NCBI GenBank assembly: GCA_964530235.1
Contig: CAZGYB010000002.1
Coordinates: forward strand, 124,001-188,000
DNA length: 64,000 nt
Direction of reading: 5' to 3'
DNA from: UM-FILTER-33-9 sp964530235
GTDB taxonomy: Bacteria > Patescibacteriota > Microgenomatia > UBA1406 > GWC2-37-13
The notes beneath the pieces were generated by a model. The model was not told the origin of the DNA. It saw only the letters and a list, made by a program, of their open reading frames with translations, and ran no database searches. Below, in pieces: positions 22,070 to 31,645 of the stretch (position 1 is the stretch's first letter; each line of letters begins with the position of its first letter). The translations under genes and the position numbers were made by a program.

Positions 22070-23116
22070 TTAGTTGCTTTTTGGAATTCTAATCATATCC
22101 CCCTCTTGAAGACCCTTTAAAATTTCAAAATTACCATCTATTTCCGACGCAACTTTGATATAGGTTTTTGTCTCTTTTCCGTCACTGTTTATCAGATTTA
22201 CATATGATCCTTTCGCGTCCTTTTGCACATAGTTTGAGGGAATTACCAAAACCTGGTTCCTTTTTTGAAGCGTAAAGCTGATGTCGCCAGTCATTCCAAG
22301 CCGAAGTTGTGGAGTATATTCATTTTTCAAATTAACTCTCCCTTCATATACGGTTCCTGTTTCTCCCTGCTTTGGAGTATAAGAAATATATTCAATTATA
22401 CCTTTAACTGTACTGTCAGGAAAAGAATCAAGAATTAAATCCCCCTGCATTCCTTCTTTTAACCTGATGATTTCCGTCTGATCTGCGGTAAATGAAAAGT
22501 AAAGGGTATCCGGATTCACAATTTCAAACTCAGAACCAGCTGGGGTAACATTCACACCGGAGAATTTTGTATCAACCCGAATAACACGTCCTGCGATCGG
22601 CGTCCAAAGGTTCGCGTACTCAACTGAAAGAGTAGAAAGCTCAACATCAATAACAGAACTATTTAAATCCCATTGAGCGTTTTCAAGAATTCGCTTCATC
22701 CGATCGCCATCTTCCCTGATCGGCTGGTCTCCGACACGCTGATTATCATCTTTTGACTGGTCAAAATCGCGTCTTTCTTTTGCAAAATCATTCAGACTTT
22801 TTTCTAATCTTTTTTTTACATCCCTTTGGTCAAGTGTGGCTATAGTTTGATACTTTTTTACCATATCACCCTCCTTTACCCCCACCCAAGCCAAACGGCC
22901 TGAAGTTTGAAACCTCAGAATAACATGTTCATCAGCGTCAACAGCACCGGAAAGCGAAAGTGTTTCCTCTAGATTTTCCCGCTTAATGGTGAAACGGTTT
23001 TCTTTTTCTTTTTTTGCTGCAACGTTCTGTTGATTTACAAGAAATATTGCTATTCCAATCCCAATTATCAATAAGACATACCAGCGTTTGTTAATAAATC
23101 CAAAAACTCCTCTCAT
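22070..23116 (-). CDS. Membrane fusion / adaptor protein, MacA/HlyD-like
   Basis: This 348-residue protein has an N-terminal membrane anchor (WYVLLIIGIGIAIFLV), a split lipoyl (biotinyl) domain (LRFQTSGRLAWVGVKEGD and later NLWTPIAGRVIRV), a short charged alpha-helical hairpin between, and a beta-barrel with the terminal ENG-type barrel (EGRVNLKNEY and LRLGMTGDI). The hairpin is short, fitting a cell without an outer-membrane TolC partner. It is first in the exporter operon. The substrate is unknown; peptides and lipid-linked compounds are typical. Confidence 0.88.
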   Translation of the reverse strand: MRGVFGFINKRWYVLLIIGIGIAIFLVNQQNVAAKKEKENRFTIKRENLEETLSLSGAVDADEHVILRFQTSGRLAWVGVKEGDMVKKYQTIATLDQRDVKKRLEKSLNDFAKERRDFDQSKDDNQRVGDQPIREDGDRMKRILENAQWDLNSSVIDVELSTLSVEYANLWTPIAGRVIRVDTKFSGVNVTPAGSEFEIVNPDTLYFSFTADQTEIIRLKEGMQGDLILDSFPDSTVKGIIEYISYTPKQGETGTVYEGRVNLKNEYTPQLRLGMTGDISFTLQKRNQVLVIPSNYVQKDAKGSYVNLINSDGKETKTYIKVASEIDGNFEILKGLQEGDMIRIPKSN

Positions 23117-23126
23117 AAGTTGTTAC

Positions 23127-23135
23127 AGTATAACA
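23127..23135 (-). promoter_or_regulatory. Extended -10 of the MacA/MacB operon
   Basis: On the minus strand this is TGT-TATACT, ending 10 nt before the ATG at 23116. Confidence 0.55.
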
Positions 23136-23161
23136 GAAATAGCCTTCCCGTATAATTAATT

Positions 23162-24295
23162 CTATAAAAAAGGCAGCCATTCAGTAATCGGCATGGTGTT
23201 ATAAACGATAAAATTCCAGGAATAAATCAACACTGCTGGAAGTATGACTAGTAGTATATAAAGTGTCTTTTTTGAAGTAAGAAATCTTTCAAAGGCAATA
23301 CATGCAAGAGGAAGTAAAGGAAGACTATAGCGGGATATGTCTCGATGTTGAACAAACAATACGGCAAGTAAAAAAACAAGGGAAAAATAAAAAAAACTTC
23401 TCTGTTTACTATCTTTTAGATATACAACGGTTAGTCCGTAAAAAAATACAAGAAATAGAATATCTTCAAGCCATGCGGTCCCAACCCAAGGTTTTTGAAA
23501 GTTAAAAACTGAGAATGGAAAAACTAAATGAATATTGTCGCCTGACCGAAAATAACTCAATTCATCTCCTGTCTGTAACCCGTAGCCAATAAAAACGAAT
23601 AACAATCCAACTGGAATTAGTAAAATCCATAGCCATTGAAGGTTAAATTTTTTATTCGTAATGTATTTTTCGATTAAAGCAAGACCATAACCTACAAATA
23701 GTAGAATACCTGGAGTTTTAGTCCAAACACTAAACATCCCAAAAATGCCAGATAAAAAGAATCTCTTTGTTTCAAAAAAATACAGTGAGAACAAAATCAA
23801 ACTTATAAACAATGGTTCAGGCGATCCAGTCGAACGAACTACAAAAAAACGAGGGAACAGTAAAAAAAAAGCGGTTAATAATAATGGATTTTTCGTGAGT
23901 TTTAGGCTACTGAGAATAAAATAAAAGACAAAAGATACCACAACTGAGAAAAGGAGTGTAACCGTAATCATTGATTTCAAGTACCCAAATACGGGTGAAA
24001 AGGAACGAATCAATAAAGGATAAAGAGGTAAATGTGCCGTGTAATAAACTGGATCTTGAGGGAGTACGCTATCTCTCATAAGGCTTTTTATCTGATCAGG
24101 AAGATACAAGGTTTTTGCAACAATTACATAAAGAGGCCCGTCAAATTGTTTATAAATATATTGAAAATTAGAGTCGTTAATATGTATCCCAAACCATTGA
24201 GTAAATCGGAGTAAAAAAGGAAGCCAAACAAAAAAAGTACTTATTAAAACAACGCAAAGTAGAGTAAAATAAGGAATTATGCGCTTTATTTTCAT
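23162..24295 (-). CDS. PIG-V-like GT-C mannosyltransferase
   Basis: Counting from the ATG at 24295 it has 377 residues and about ten hydrophobic segments. The first outer loop has YKQFDGPLYVIVAKTLY and then AHLPLYPLLIRSFSP, the same FDGxxY and PxYP pattern as the gene at 4119, but the two differ elsewhere. It is likely a polyprenyl-phosphate-sugar-dependent transferase on the outer face. An in-frame start at 24334 is possible but would reach further into the divergent gene at 24279; even from 24295 the 5' ends overlap by 17 bp. Confidence 0.72.
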   Translation of the reverse strand: MKIKRIIPYFTLLCVVLISTFFVWLPFLLRFTQWFGIHINDSNFQYIYKQFDGPLYVIVAKTLYLPDQIKSLMRDSVLPQDPVYYTAHLPLYPLLIRSFSPVFGYLKSMITVTLLFSVVVSFVFYFILSSLKLTKNPLLLTAFFLLFPRFFVVRSTGSPEPLFISLILFSLYFFETKRFFLSGIFGMFSVWTKTPGILLFVGYGLALIEKYITNKKFNLQWLWILLIPVGLLFVFIGYGLQTGDELSYFRSGDNIHLVFPFSVFNFQKPWVGTAWLEDILFLVFFYGLTVVYLKDSKQRSFFYFSLVFLLAVLFVQHRDISRYSLPLLPLACIAFERFLTSKKTLYILLVILPAVLIYSWNFIVYNTMPITEWLPFL

Positions 24296-25748
24296 AAAAA
24301 ACTGGATAATACAAAATAAAGTACTGCTTCTCATTATAGCATGTGGAGCTTTTCTTCGACTCTATCGGATAAATGATTTTGCTATGTTCCTCGCAGATCA
24401 AGGTCGCGATGCTCGTATTATCCGAGATATTGTAACATTCACCCATTTTCCTGCAATCGGACCACCCAGTTCAGCAGGACACGTATTTCTTGGCCCTTTT
24501 TTTTATTACCTCATTGCTCCATTTCTTCTTTTATTCCAGTACAACCCTGTAGGACTTGCTTATGGCGTATCGATCTTGTCAATTCTTGGCATTGTTGGGG
24601 CATACACGATCGTAAAACATGTTTTGGGCAAAACAACAACTGCTACTGCCTTTTTAATTGTTGTTTCTTTTTCATCAGTGCTTATTCATTTTTCTAGATT
24701 TTCTTGGAATCCAAACCTACTTCCTGTCTTTTCTTTTTTCACATTGTACTTTTTTTGTCGTATGGTTGAGGAAAAAACTTTTCTATGGGCAGTGTTTTTC
24801 GGAGTGCTTTTTGGAATGGCTTTCCAGCTTCACCATTTAGCAGCATTATTTGTTGTTCCATTCGCTATTGGTTTTCTGTATTCGTTTGTTACAGAAAAAC
24901 AGAAAATAAAGTTAATCACCCTCCTCAGTATTTCTGTAATCAGTTTTTGTTTGATTTCATTCCCATTAATTTATTTTGATTTCAAACACGATTTTATCAA
25001 CTATAAAAGTCTAGAATCTCTTTTTACAGAACAGAATATGGTTGCTGGAGGATCCTTTTGGAATCGTATCCTGCAAACAAATACAGCATTTATTCAACAC
25101 GTATCAACCATTAGTCTTAATAGTTGGGTCTCTCTTGCAATAACGTTACTCATTGCAACAGGAATTATATTAGGAGTCAAAAAAAAGAGGGGCTCCTATT
25201 TTATTTGGATGAACCTAATTTTTTTCATTGCGTTTCTCTACACATTTAGTTTGCTTAGCAGCGAAAAACACCCTCACTACTATGGAGCAATTTATTTTAG
25301 TTTTTTATTTTTAATTACCTATCTTTTTACTCAAGTAATTAACAAAAAAAATACGGTTTTACTTATTCTTCTCGGCTTGTATTTAGTAATACAAATACGC
25401 ACTTATTATTTTATCTTTGGGCCGGCAAGCAGTCAGATTTCATACGCACAAGAAGTTGCGCGGTCAATTGAGCCCCACATGAAAGAAAATCTCTTCAACT
25501 TTGCAACATATCCGACAGACTTTTCCAGTGAAGAAAGCTTCATTTACTTTCTTGAAACTTCGGGCAAGGTATTGGCGGATCGATCGAAAAATGAGGTTTC
25601 AAATCAAATGTTTGTAGTGTGCAACAAAAAGCCATGTCTTGTCCTCAATTCACCCTCATGGAATATCTCAATGTTTGGAAAAGCAAAAATTGAAGCTCAA
25701 TGGACTATAAAGGATTTAACAGTATATAAACTCACCCATGAAAAATAA
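24279..25748 (+). CDS. GT39/PMT-like GT-C glycosyltransferase, RD-type
   Basis: This 489-residue polytopic protein heads the 14.6-kb operon. The catalytic outer loop after helix 1 reads LADQGRDARIIRDI, followed by GPPSSAGHVFLGPFFYYL. The D-x-GRD motif takes the place of the DE motif of ArnT and PMT enzymes and is shared with the proteins at 45916 and 47473. About eleven helices are followed by an outer C-terminal domain of about 100 residues with a CNKKPC pair. Its stop is overlapped by the polyprenyl-phosphate sugar synthase gene, an expected partner. Confidence 0.78.
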   Translation: MRFIFIKNWIIQNKVLLLIIACGAFLRLYRINDFAMFLADQGRDARIIRDIVTFTHFPAIGPPSSAGHVFLGPFFYYLIAPFLLLFQYNPVGLAYGVSILSILGIVGAYTIVKHVLGKTTTATAFLIVVSFSSVLIHFSRFSWNPNLLPVFSFFTLYFFCRMVEEKTFLWAVFFGVLFGMAFQLHHLAALFVVPFAIGFLYSFVTEKQKIKLITLLSISVISFCLISFPLIYFDFKHDFINYKSLESLFTEQNMVAGGSFWNRILQTNTAFIQHVSTISLNSWVSLAITLLIATGIILGVKKKRGSYFIWMNLIFFIAFLYTFSLLSSEKHPHYYGAIYFSFLFLITYLFTQVINKKNTVLLILLGLYLVIQIRTYYFIFGPASSQISYAQEVARSIEPHMKENLFNFATYPTDFSSEESFIYFLETSGKVLADRSKNEVSNQMFVVCNKKPCLVLNSPSWNISMFGKAKIEAQWTIKDLTVYKLTHEK

Positions 25749-26496
25749 TCTAACAGTATCTCTTGTTGTCCCCTGTTACAACGAAGAAACAAATATCCAA
25801 AAAGGAGTTCTCGACAAAATCGGCAACTATACACAGTCGCTCGATTATTTTTCTGAAGTACTTATCGTCGACGATGGTTCGACTGATCAATCAAAAATAA
25901 TTATTAAAAATAAATACTTAAAATTGTTTCCAAAATTCCGCCTCATCGAGAACAACCATGCAGGAAAAGCATATGCGGTGATTTCTGGAATAAAAAAAGC
26001 AAATGGTAAATATATTTTGTTTTGTGATTTTGATCTGGCAACACCCATTGAAGAATTTGAAAAACTAATCGGAAAAGTCAGTAACGATATCCCCATTGTT
26101 ATTGGCTCAAGAAACAAAGATAGAAAAGACGCTCCGTTTTTCAGGAAAATAATGTCCTCTGGTAGTGTAATTGTTAAGTCCTTAATCATTGGAATGAATC
26201 ATATTAACGATACTCAATGCGGATTTAAATTATTTAAAAAAGATGTTGCGTTGGATATTCTGAATTCATTAAGAGTTTTTCATAATAATCGTAAGATACA
26301 TGGAGCGTCAGTATCTGCTGGGTTTGATCTTGAGTTTTTATTTGTTGCTATCAAAAAAAAGTATCGGATTATAGAGGTCCCTGTCGAGTGGAAATACGCT
26401 GAAACACGAAGAGTTGATTTTTTAAAAGATACCTATGAATCACTTCGTGATATTTTAAGTATCAAGTACTATGACCTTACTCAAAAATATCGTTAA
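25738..26496 (+). CDS. Polyprenyl-phosphate glycosyltransferase (ALG5/DPM1-like GT2)
   Basis: This 252-residue GT-A enzyme begins VSLVVPCYNEETNI, with VDDGSTD and FCDFDLATP (DXD motif), and later TQCGFKLFKKD and GFDLEFLFVAIKK. The DLATP and TQCGFKLF blocks are hallmarks of dolichyl-phosphate glucose/mannose synthases. It transfers one sugar from a nucleotide donor to polyprenyl phosphate on the cytoplasmic side; the product is the donor that GT-C enzymes need outside. It has no C-terminal membrane helices, like ALG5 homologs without the GtrA-like part. It overlaps both neighbours (11 and 26 bp), so it is co-translated with two GT-C genes. Confidence 0.88.
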   Translation: MKNNLTVSLVVPCYNEETNIQKGVLDKIGNYTQSLDYFSEVLIVDDGSTDQSKIIIKNKYLKLFPKFRLIENNHAGKAYAVISGIKKANGKYILFCDFDLATPIEEFEKLIGKVSNDIPIVIGSRNKDRKDAPFFRKIMSSGSVIVKSLIIGMNHINDTQCGFKLFKKDVALDILNSLRVFHNNRKIHGASVSAGFDLEFLFVAIKKKYRIIEVPVEWKYAETRRVDFLKDTYESLRDILSIKYYDLTQKYR

Positions 26497-27745
26497 GCTA
26501 AAATTACCTCTTTTAGTGCTTTTTTTCTTAAGTCTTGCAGTTATTTTTTATCGATATCTTTCTATTCCGAAAAATACGACATTTGACGAAATTGAGTTCG
26601 CTAAACTCGCATTGCTTCTTGAGAAGTCAACCTACACTCCTTATAGCATGTATGCAACCGGTCATGCAACTCTTTATTTTTATATCATATTGTTTTCTTT
26701 TAAAATATTCGGGGTAAGTCTTTTTTCGCTCCGTTTTCCTTCCGCTATTTTTGGAATAATCAATATCTTTTTATTTTTTTTTATTATGAAGCGGGTGTTT
26801 TTTTCAAAACAATTTCCTTCAACCTTCAACTTATATTTACCTTCTCTTCTTTCAATCATTTTTATTACTCTTCGCTGGTATTTTAACTTTGCAAGATTCG
26901 GATTTGAAGTTACTTTCTTATTATTTCTTGAACTAGTTTCTTTATTAGCTATTCTATGTTTTTTAGACAGACAGAAAACAAAATTTCTTATTATTTCAGG
27001 TCTTTTTGCTGGTCTTGCATACAATTCATATCAGCCAGGACGAATATTTTTTGTTATTCCTCTTTTCTTGCTTATACAGTACATTTATAGCGACAGGAAT
27101 CTAAAAAAGAACGTCTTCAATCAAGCACATCTCAGAAAAATTGGATCATTTATCCTTCCGTTTATACTCCTTATTTTACCGTTGACTCTCTATTTACAGA
27201 TTCATCATGATACCCGTTTTTACCAGCAGTTTTATCCAGACAATCATGAAATGACCTTAACTGAAAAAGGGGATTTTTTTATCAGAAACATTAAATCAAC
27301 AGCGGGAATATTTCTACTGAAAGGTGATGTAAACGGCCGTCATAACTATCCAAATAAACCTGCGCTTAACCCTATACTCGGTATTTTGTTCCTCTTCGGA
27401 TTATTAATCTCGTTTCGAAACATAAAAAAACAATATAATCTAGTATTTTTACTCTGGTTCTTTATCTCTCTTGCTCCATCTCTGGTAACATATCCTTGGG
27501 AAAATCCCAATATGCTTCGAACATTTACCGTAATTCCCTCAGTCGTATACTTTATTGGACTTCCTTTAAGTGTTTTAAATAAGTATTTCATCCAACAGCG
27601 CAGGTTCAGAAAAGTAGTGTGTTTGTTGGCAGTTTTTCTCATTCTAACCTCATCAATCTATGAACTACGAACCTATTTTGTACATCAAGTAAAAGTGTTC
27701 GAAGAAGCATTTGAAGCGGAACGAGAACTACAAACATATTTATGA
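26471..27745 (+). CDS. GT39-like GT-C glycosyltransferase, DE-type
   Basis: This 424-residue protein has about ten helices. Its first outer loop reads TTFDEIEFAKLALLL and then YATGHATLYFYI. The DE pair is the catalytic-base position of GT39/ArnT-type enzymes. YNSYQPGRIFFVIP after the fifth helix is a further common GT39 block. It uses a polyprenyl-phosphate sugar; the acceptor is unknown. The start is within the end of the synthase gene and the stop overlaps the next start by 4 bp. Confidence 0.75.
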   Translation: MTLLKNIVKLKLPLLVLFFLSLAVIFYRYLSIPKNTTFDEIEFAKLALLLEKSTYTPYSMYATGHATLYFYIILFSFKIFGVSLFSLRFPSAIFGIINIFLFFFIMKRVFFSKQFPSTFNLYLPSLLSIIFITLRWYFNFARFGFEVTFLLFLELVSLLAILCFLDRQKTKFLIISGLFAGLAYNSYQPGRIFFVIPLFLLIQYIYSDRNLKKNVFNQAHLRKIGSFILPFILLILPLTLYLQIHHDTRFYQQFYPDNHEMTLTEKGDFFIRNIKSTAGIFLLKGDVNGRHNYPNKPALNPILGILFLFGLLISFRNIKKQYNLVFLLWFFISLAPSLVTYPWENPNMLRTFTVIPSVVYFIGLPLSVLNKYFIQQRRFRKVVCLLAVFLILTSSIYELRTYFVHQVKVFEEAFEAERELQTYL

Positions 27746-29004
27746 ATAAAAAAACTCTCATACCATTTATTTTTCTTATTGCAACTTTTACGTATCTTCT
27801 TTTTGTTCTCGGAGCAAATGCAAAGCTTTTTTTGTCAAAGTACGATCATATAAAATACCAACGTCTATACGAACAATCACAGTGGCAGAAGTCTCAAAAT
27901 ATTTCCGAGGAAGTAGAGCTTGAAAAATGGGCACTATCCAAGGGGTATACTGGTTGGAACAACTTCAAAGATACCATCAATGACAGTAAAAAGATTGCTT
28001 CCACCAAAAACAAGATTATTAATACAGTAAAAGAAAGGGGCATCTCTGACGCTCAGTTGTATTCATATGTCGGGTACGAGTATGCACACGGCAAAGATCC
28101 AACGCTTCTGAATCCTGAACACCCGCCTCTCGGAAAATATCTCATAGGCTTATCAATTATGAAGTTCCGGAATGAAAATATTGTTTTAGTAGCAACTGGC
28201 GTCTTGTCACTTATTGTCATTTTTCTCATTGTCTTTTTTACAACCAAATCTGCCACCGCTTCATCCATGGCAGTGTTTTTGACTGCAACCCTATCCTTAT
28301 TTACTGACCAACTTATCCACGGACCTCAGCTCGATATTTTTCAGTTGCTGTTCTTTCTTCTTGTTTCATACTTTTTAATTCTTACGGAGACTAAGAAAAA
28401 ACTGCAGTACCTCATCTTAACTGGCATTTTCTTTGGTCTTCTCATATCAGTAAAAACATTTTTTTCCTACTATCTTCTTTTTAGCGCATGGCTTTTTATT
28501 TACTTTTTTTTGATAAGAAAGAATCGGTTTACAGCATTAAAGGATTTTGCCGTAATACAAGGAATTGGTCTCATTATATTTTGCACAACATATCTTTCTT
28601 TTTTCCTGCAGGGCGGAACATTAAAAAAATTCTTGGGCGTCCAAAAATATATTATCATGTTTTACCGTCAATCTGGAATTAACCCCGTACCGTTTTTCGG
28701 TAATTATCTCCGTCTTATCTTCACCGGATCATGGAAATTCTGGAGTGCTGGAAACGTAGTCTCAAAATATCAGGAGTGGAGTTTCTTGTGGATTCCTGTT
28801 TTTATTGCAGGCATATTAATAACTCTCAAGTTTACCCAAGATCATATCTTTCGAAAAAACCAGGCTATCCTGCTATTTTTAGTTTTTTTATGTATTTATA
28901 ATGTATTTTTATTCTTTTTTCCGGTTTTCCCACGATATCTATTGTTATTGTTCGTCCCTATCAACATTATCATTGCATTATATGTTTCTCGACGATTAAG
29001 TTGA
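27742..29004 (+). CDS. PMT-like GT-C glycosyltransferase (tandem copy 1)
   Basis: This 420-residue protein has an N-terminal helix, a long outer segment of about 100 residues and the motif NPEHPPLGKYLIG. HPPLGK is the signature of protein O-mannosyltransferases (PMT, GT39) in their first loop. Later blocks FLGVQKYIIMFYR and YQEWSFLWIP are shared with the next gene. A protein or glycan acceptor is possible. The start overlaps the previous gene by ATGA and the stop shares TTGA with the next gene. Confidence 0.75.
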   Translation: MNKKTLIPFIFLIATFTYLLFVLGANAKLFLSKYDHIKYQRLYEQSQWQKSQNISEEVELEKWALSKGYTGWNNFKDTINDSKKIASTKNKIINTVKERGISDAQLYSYVGYEYAHGKDPTLLNPEHPPLGKYLIGLSIMKFRNENIVLVATGVLSLIVIFLIVFFTTKSATASSMAVFLTATLSLFTDQLIHGPQLDIFQLLFFLLVSYFLILTETKKKLQYLILTGIFFGLLISVKTFFSYYLLFSAWLFIYFFLIRKNRFTALKDFAVIQGIGLIIFCTTYLSFFLQGGTLKKFLGVQKYIIMFYRQSGINPVPFFGNYLRLIFTGSWKFWSAGNVVSKYQEWSFLWIPVFIAGILITLKFTQDHIFRKNQAILLFLVFLCIYNVFLFFFPVFPRYLLLLFVPINIIIALYVSRRLS

Positions 29005-30173
29005 AAAACAAAACTATCATCAACATAATAATAATCTCCATAACAATACTCAATATTGTTACACCCGTTGCAAAAAACTGGAATAAATTTACTGAGCGAT
29101 TTAATCCTCTGGTCTATGAAAGGAAATACAACGCATCACAGTATATGATTCCTCAATCAAAAAATCCTATATCAGATGAAGAACTCCTGTCCTATGCGGG
29201 ATACAAATACATTACCGGAACAAATCCAATTCTTATTAATTCCGATCATCCACCGCTCGGCAAATATCTCATTGGTTTTTTTACTGTCCTTACCGGCAAC
29301 AACAGAACTGTATCGCTCTTTTTTGCCCTTGTTAACATCATTCTTATGTTTGCGGTAGTTAACATTCTTACCCGATCAGTTTTTTTTGCATCCCTTGCCG
29401 TATTATTTATGTCAATTGATCCCATGTTTGTCGATCAGATTATACATTCCCCCATTCTGGATATTATTCAGGTTTCATTCTTGTTGAGTTATATTCTTAT
29501 ACTCGTACTGTGGCAAAACAATGCAAATCGATTCGTATATGTTTTACTCATGGGGATTATCCTTGGATGTCTCTCTTCAATAAAGCTTTATTTTCCTGCG
29601 ATCATTGTTACCGGAGTTACTACACTCGTACTTATTCTCCAAAGATGCAAAGTAAAAGAGCTTATTCGATACATTGCGACAACGGTACCGCTTGCATTCT
29701 TCATTTACGCAGCAACCTATGTTAGGTATTTCATGGAGTCAAAAGCATTTTTGCCTTTTTTTGGGGTACAGAAATGGATATTTCTATTTTGGCAAAATAA
29801 TTCTGTAAACAAAGCAGGCGTTTTTGGAAATGTCTTTCCGTTTATTCTCATAAACAGGTGGTATGTATGGTGGGGAACAAAACCATACATCTCTTACTCA
29901 GGATGGACATTTATCTGGCCCATATTTTTTATTGCAGGATTTATTGCCTCAGCCTGGGGACTGTGGAGTTTTTTTCATCTTCCTCTCAAAAAAAGAATAA
30001 AAATAAAAAACCATTTGTTTCTTTATATTTGGTATTTTGTTTTTTCTCTCTACCTCGCATTTATTCCAATATCTCCCCGATATCTTATGATGTTGTATTT
30101 TCCTATTTATATTCTTATCACTGTTTCGCTCTATCAGTTTAACAAATACAACCATGAAACTATTCATACATAA
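29001..30173 (+). CDS. PMT-like GT-C glycosyltransferase (tandem copy 2), TTG start
   Basis: This 390-residue protein is a paralog of the gene just before it: NSDHPPLGKYLIG, FFGVQKWIFLFWQ, YSGWTFIWP and ISPRYLMMLYFP appear at matching places. It begins with TTG, whose last two bases form the TGA stop of its neighbour, so reinitiation is likely. The outer segment before HPPLGK is shorter than in copy 1. The pair probably arose by tandem duplication and then diverged, perhaps towards different sugars. Confidence 0.75.
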   Translation: MKNKTIINIIIISITILNIVTPVAKNWNKFTERFNPLVYERKYNASQYMIPQSKNPISDEELLSYAGYKYITGTNPILINSDHPPLGKYLIGFFTVLTGNNRTVSLFFALVNIILMFAVVNILTRSVFFASLAVLFMSIDPMFVDQIIHSPILDIIQVSFLLSYILILVLWQNNANRFVYVLLMGIILGCLSSIKLYFPAIIVTGVTTLVLILQRCKVKELIRYIATTVPLAFFIYAATYVRYFMESKAFLPFFGVQKWIFLFWQNNSVNKAGVFGNVFPFILINRWYVWWGTKPYISYSGWTFIWPIFFIAGFIASAWGLWSFFHLPLKKRIKIKNHLFLYIWYFVFSLYLAFIPISPRYLMMLYFPIYILITVSLYQFNKYNHETIHT

Positions 30174-31620
30174 ATTTCTTATCCGGCATTATCTTGTTCT
30201 CTTCTATGTCTTCTGTTTTTTTATTCTCATAGCTTTACGCATGACAGTTTATCCGACCCCGTTTTTTGACTGGGACGAGTCAATCTATGCTCAGGTCGGC
30301 CGTGAAATGATACAAAATCAATCATTTTTTGTCCCGCTTTGGCAAGGTCTACCTTGGCTTGACAAACCACCTATTCCTTCTTTGTTTTATGGCATAGTAC
30401 AACTGCTCCCCGTAGCGCCTGAAGTCTCAACTCGCATTGCAACTTTGCTCCTTAGCTGTACAGTGCTATTTTTTTTGTACGCTCTCTCATACAAAGTAAC
30501 AAAAGACTCCTTAGTTTCTTTACTCACCGTTATTATCACCTCATTTCTTCCCATATATTTTCAAAGAACAATTGCTTTAAATGTAGATGTTTTTCTCCTC
30601 CTCGGATGGATGGGATATGTATTTTTTTTCAAAAACTGGAAACTCAGTACTTTTTTTCTTCTTATAGCGGTATTAAGTAAATCACTTCTTGGATTCTTTC
30701 CACTCGGAATGTTTCTAATGTACTATACCTTTGAGTATTTCAGAAAAACCATTATGAAAAAAGAACTCTTCAAAATATATCAACATGTATTTATTCAAGT
30801 CGGAGTCGCCACAATCTGGTTTATTAGTATGTATGCAGTATACAAATACCCCTTTATTCAATATCAAATTATCGATAGTCATTTCAAACGGGTCACTTCT
30901 TCAATCGAACAGCATTTTGGACACAAAACTTTTTATCTTACCGTTCTTATTGACCAACTTAAAGTTTTATTGATACCGGCAAGTTTTTCGTGTTTGTATC
31001 TTCTTGTTAAGATACTAAAGAAGAAAACGAATGCCTTAATCCATTTCCTTGGACTTATTTTTGTTCCATGGTTTCTCTTTCTCAATCTGACCAAAACAAA
31101 AATTGAGTGGTATACTTACCCGGTTCTCCCCCAGTTTACATTGCTTGCGGTATACCCTGTTACATTTATAAAAAATAAGGTTTTAAAAATTGTGTTTATA
31201 GTTAGTATACTGTTGATTTTTTTTCTGAAAATAACCCCTACGAAAGCGCTTCTCACTCAACCGTTCTCAAAACTTGAAGACCACCAGCGTATTGCGATTG
31301 ATGCAAAAAAAAATGGCTGCACTAGTATACAGGTACTCGTCAATGACGAGACTCGTTCGTCTTATAAAACACTCAAATCGATGAATCTTGTTATTTCAAC
31401 TACCACATGGTGGGGGAATCATCCTTCAATAGCTTATTATTCTAGTGCAAAAACTGAATTTATTTATGACGAATTTGAGGCAATAAGAAAATATAAAATG
31501 CTGAAACCTTCTTCCTGTATGGTTATGGAAAAAAAAGATGCTGTGCTTTTCCCGAAAAAAAAATATATTCCAATCATCCCAACAGCAAACAAAACCTATT
31601 TCTTGTACAAAGCAATCTGA
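30154..31620 (+). CDS. ArnT-like GT39/GT83 GT-C glycosyltransferase
   Basis: This 488-residue protein has the clearest ArnT-type motifs in the window: FFDWDESIYAQVGREM in the first outer loop and WLDKPPIPSLFYG after it. The DE and DKPP pair is typical of enzymes that move an aminoarabinose- or hexose-type sugar from undecaprenyl phosphate. About eleven helices are followed by an outer C-terminal domain. It overlaps the previous gene by 20 bp and lies 25 bp before the next, which has its own promoter. Confidence 0.82.
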   Translation: MKLFIHKFLIRHYLVLFYVFCFFILIALRMTVYPTPFFDWDESIYAQVGREMIQNQSFFVPLWQGLPWLDKPPIPSLFYGIVQLLPVAPEVSTRIATLLLSCTVLFFLYALSYKVTKDSLVSLLTVIITSFLPIYFQRTIALNVDVFLLLGWMGYVFFFKNWKLSTFFLLIAVLSKSLLGFFPLGMFLMYYTFEYFRKTIMKKELFKIYQHVFIQVGVATIWFISMYAVYKYPFIQYQIIDSHFKRVTSSIEQHFGHKTFYLTVLIDQLKVLLIPASFSCLYLLVKILKKKTNALIHFLGLIFVPWFLFLNLTKTKIEWYTYPVLPQFTLLAVYPVTFIKNKVLKIVFIVSILLIFFLKITPTKALLTQPFSKLEDHQRIAIDAKKNGCTSIQVLVNDETRSSYKTLKSMNLVISTTTWWGNHPSIAYYSSAKTEFIYDEFEAIRKYKMLKPSSCMVMEKKDAVLFPKKKYIPIIPTANKTYFLYKAI

Positions 31621-31630
31621 GGCCTGGTAA

Positions 31631-31639
31631 TGGTATAAT
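31631..31639 (+). promoter_or_regulatory. Extended -10 inside the glycan operon
   Basis: TGG-TATAAT ends 6 nt before the ATG at 31646, so the second half of the operon can be expressed on its own. Confidence 0.6.
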
Positions 31640-31645
31640 TGAAAT

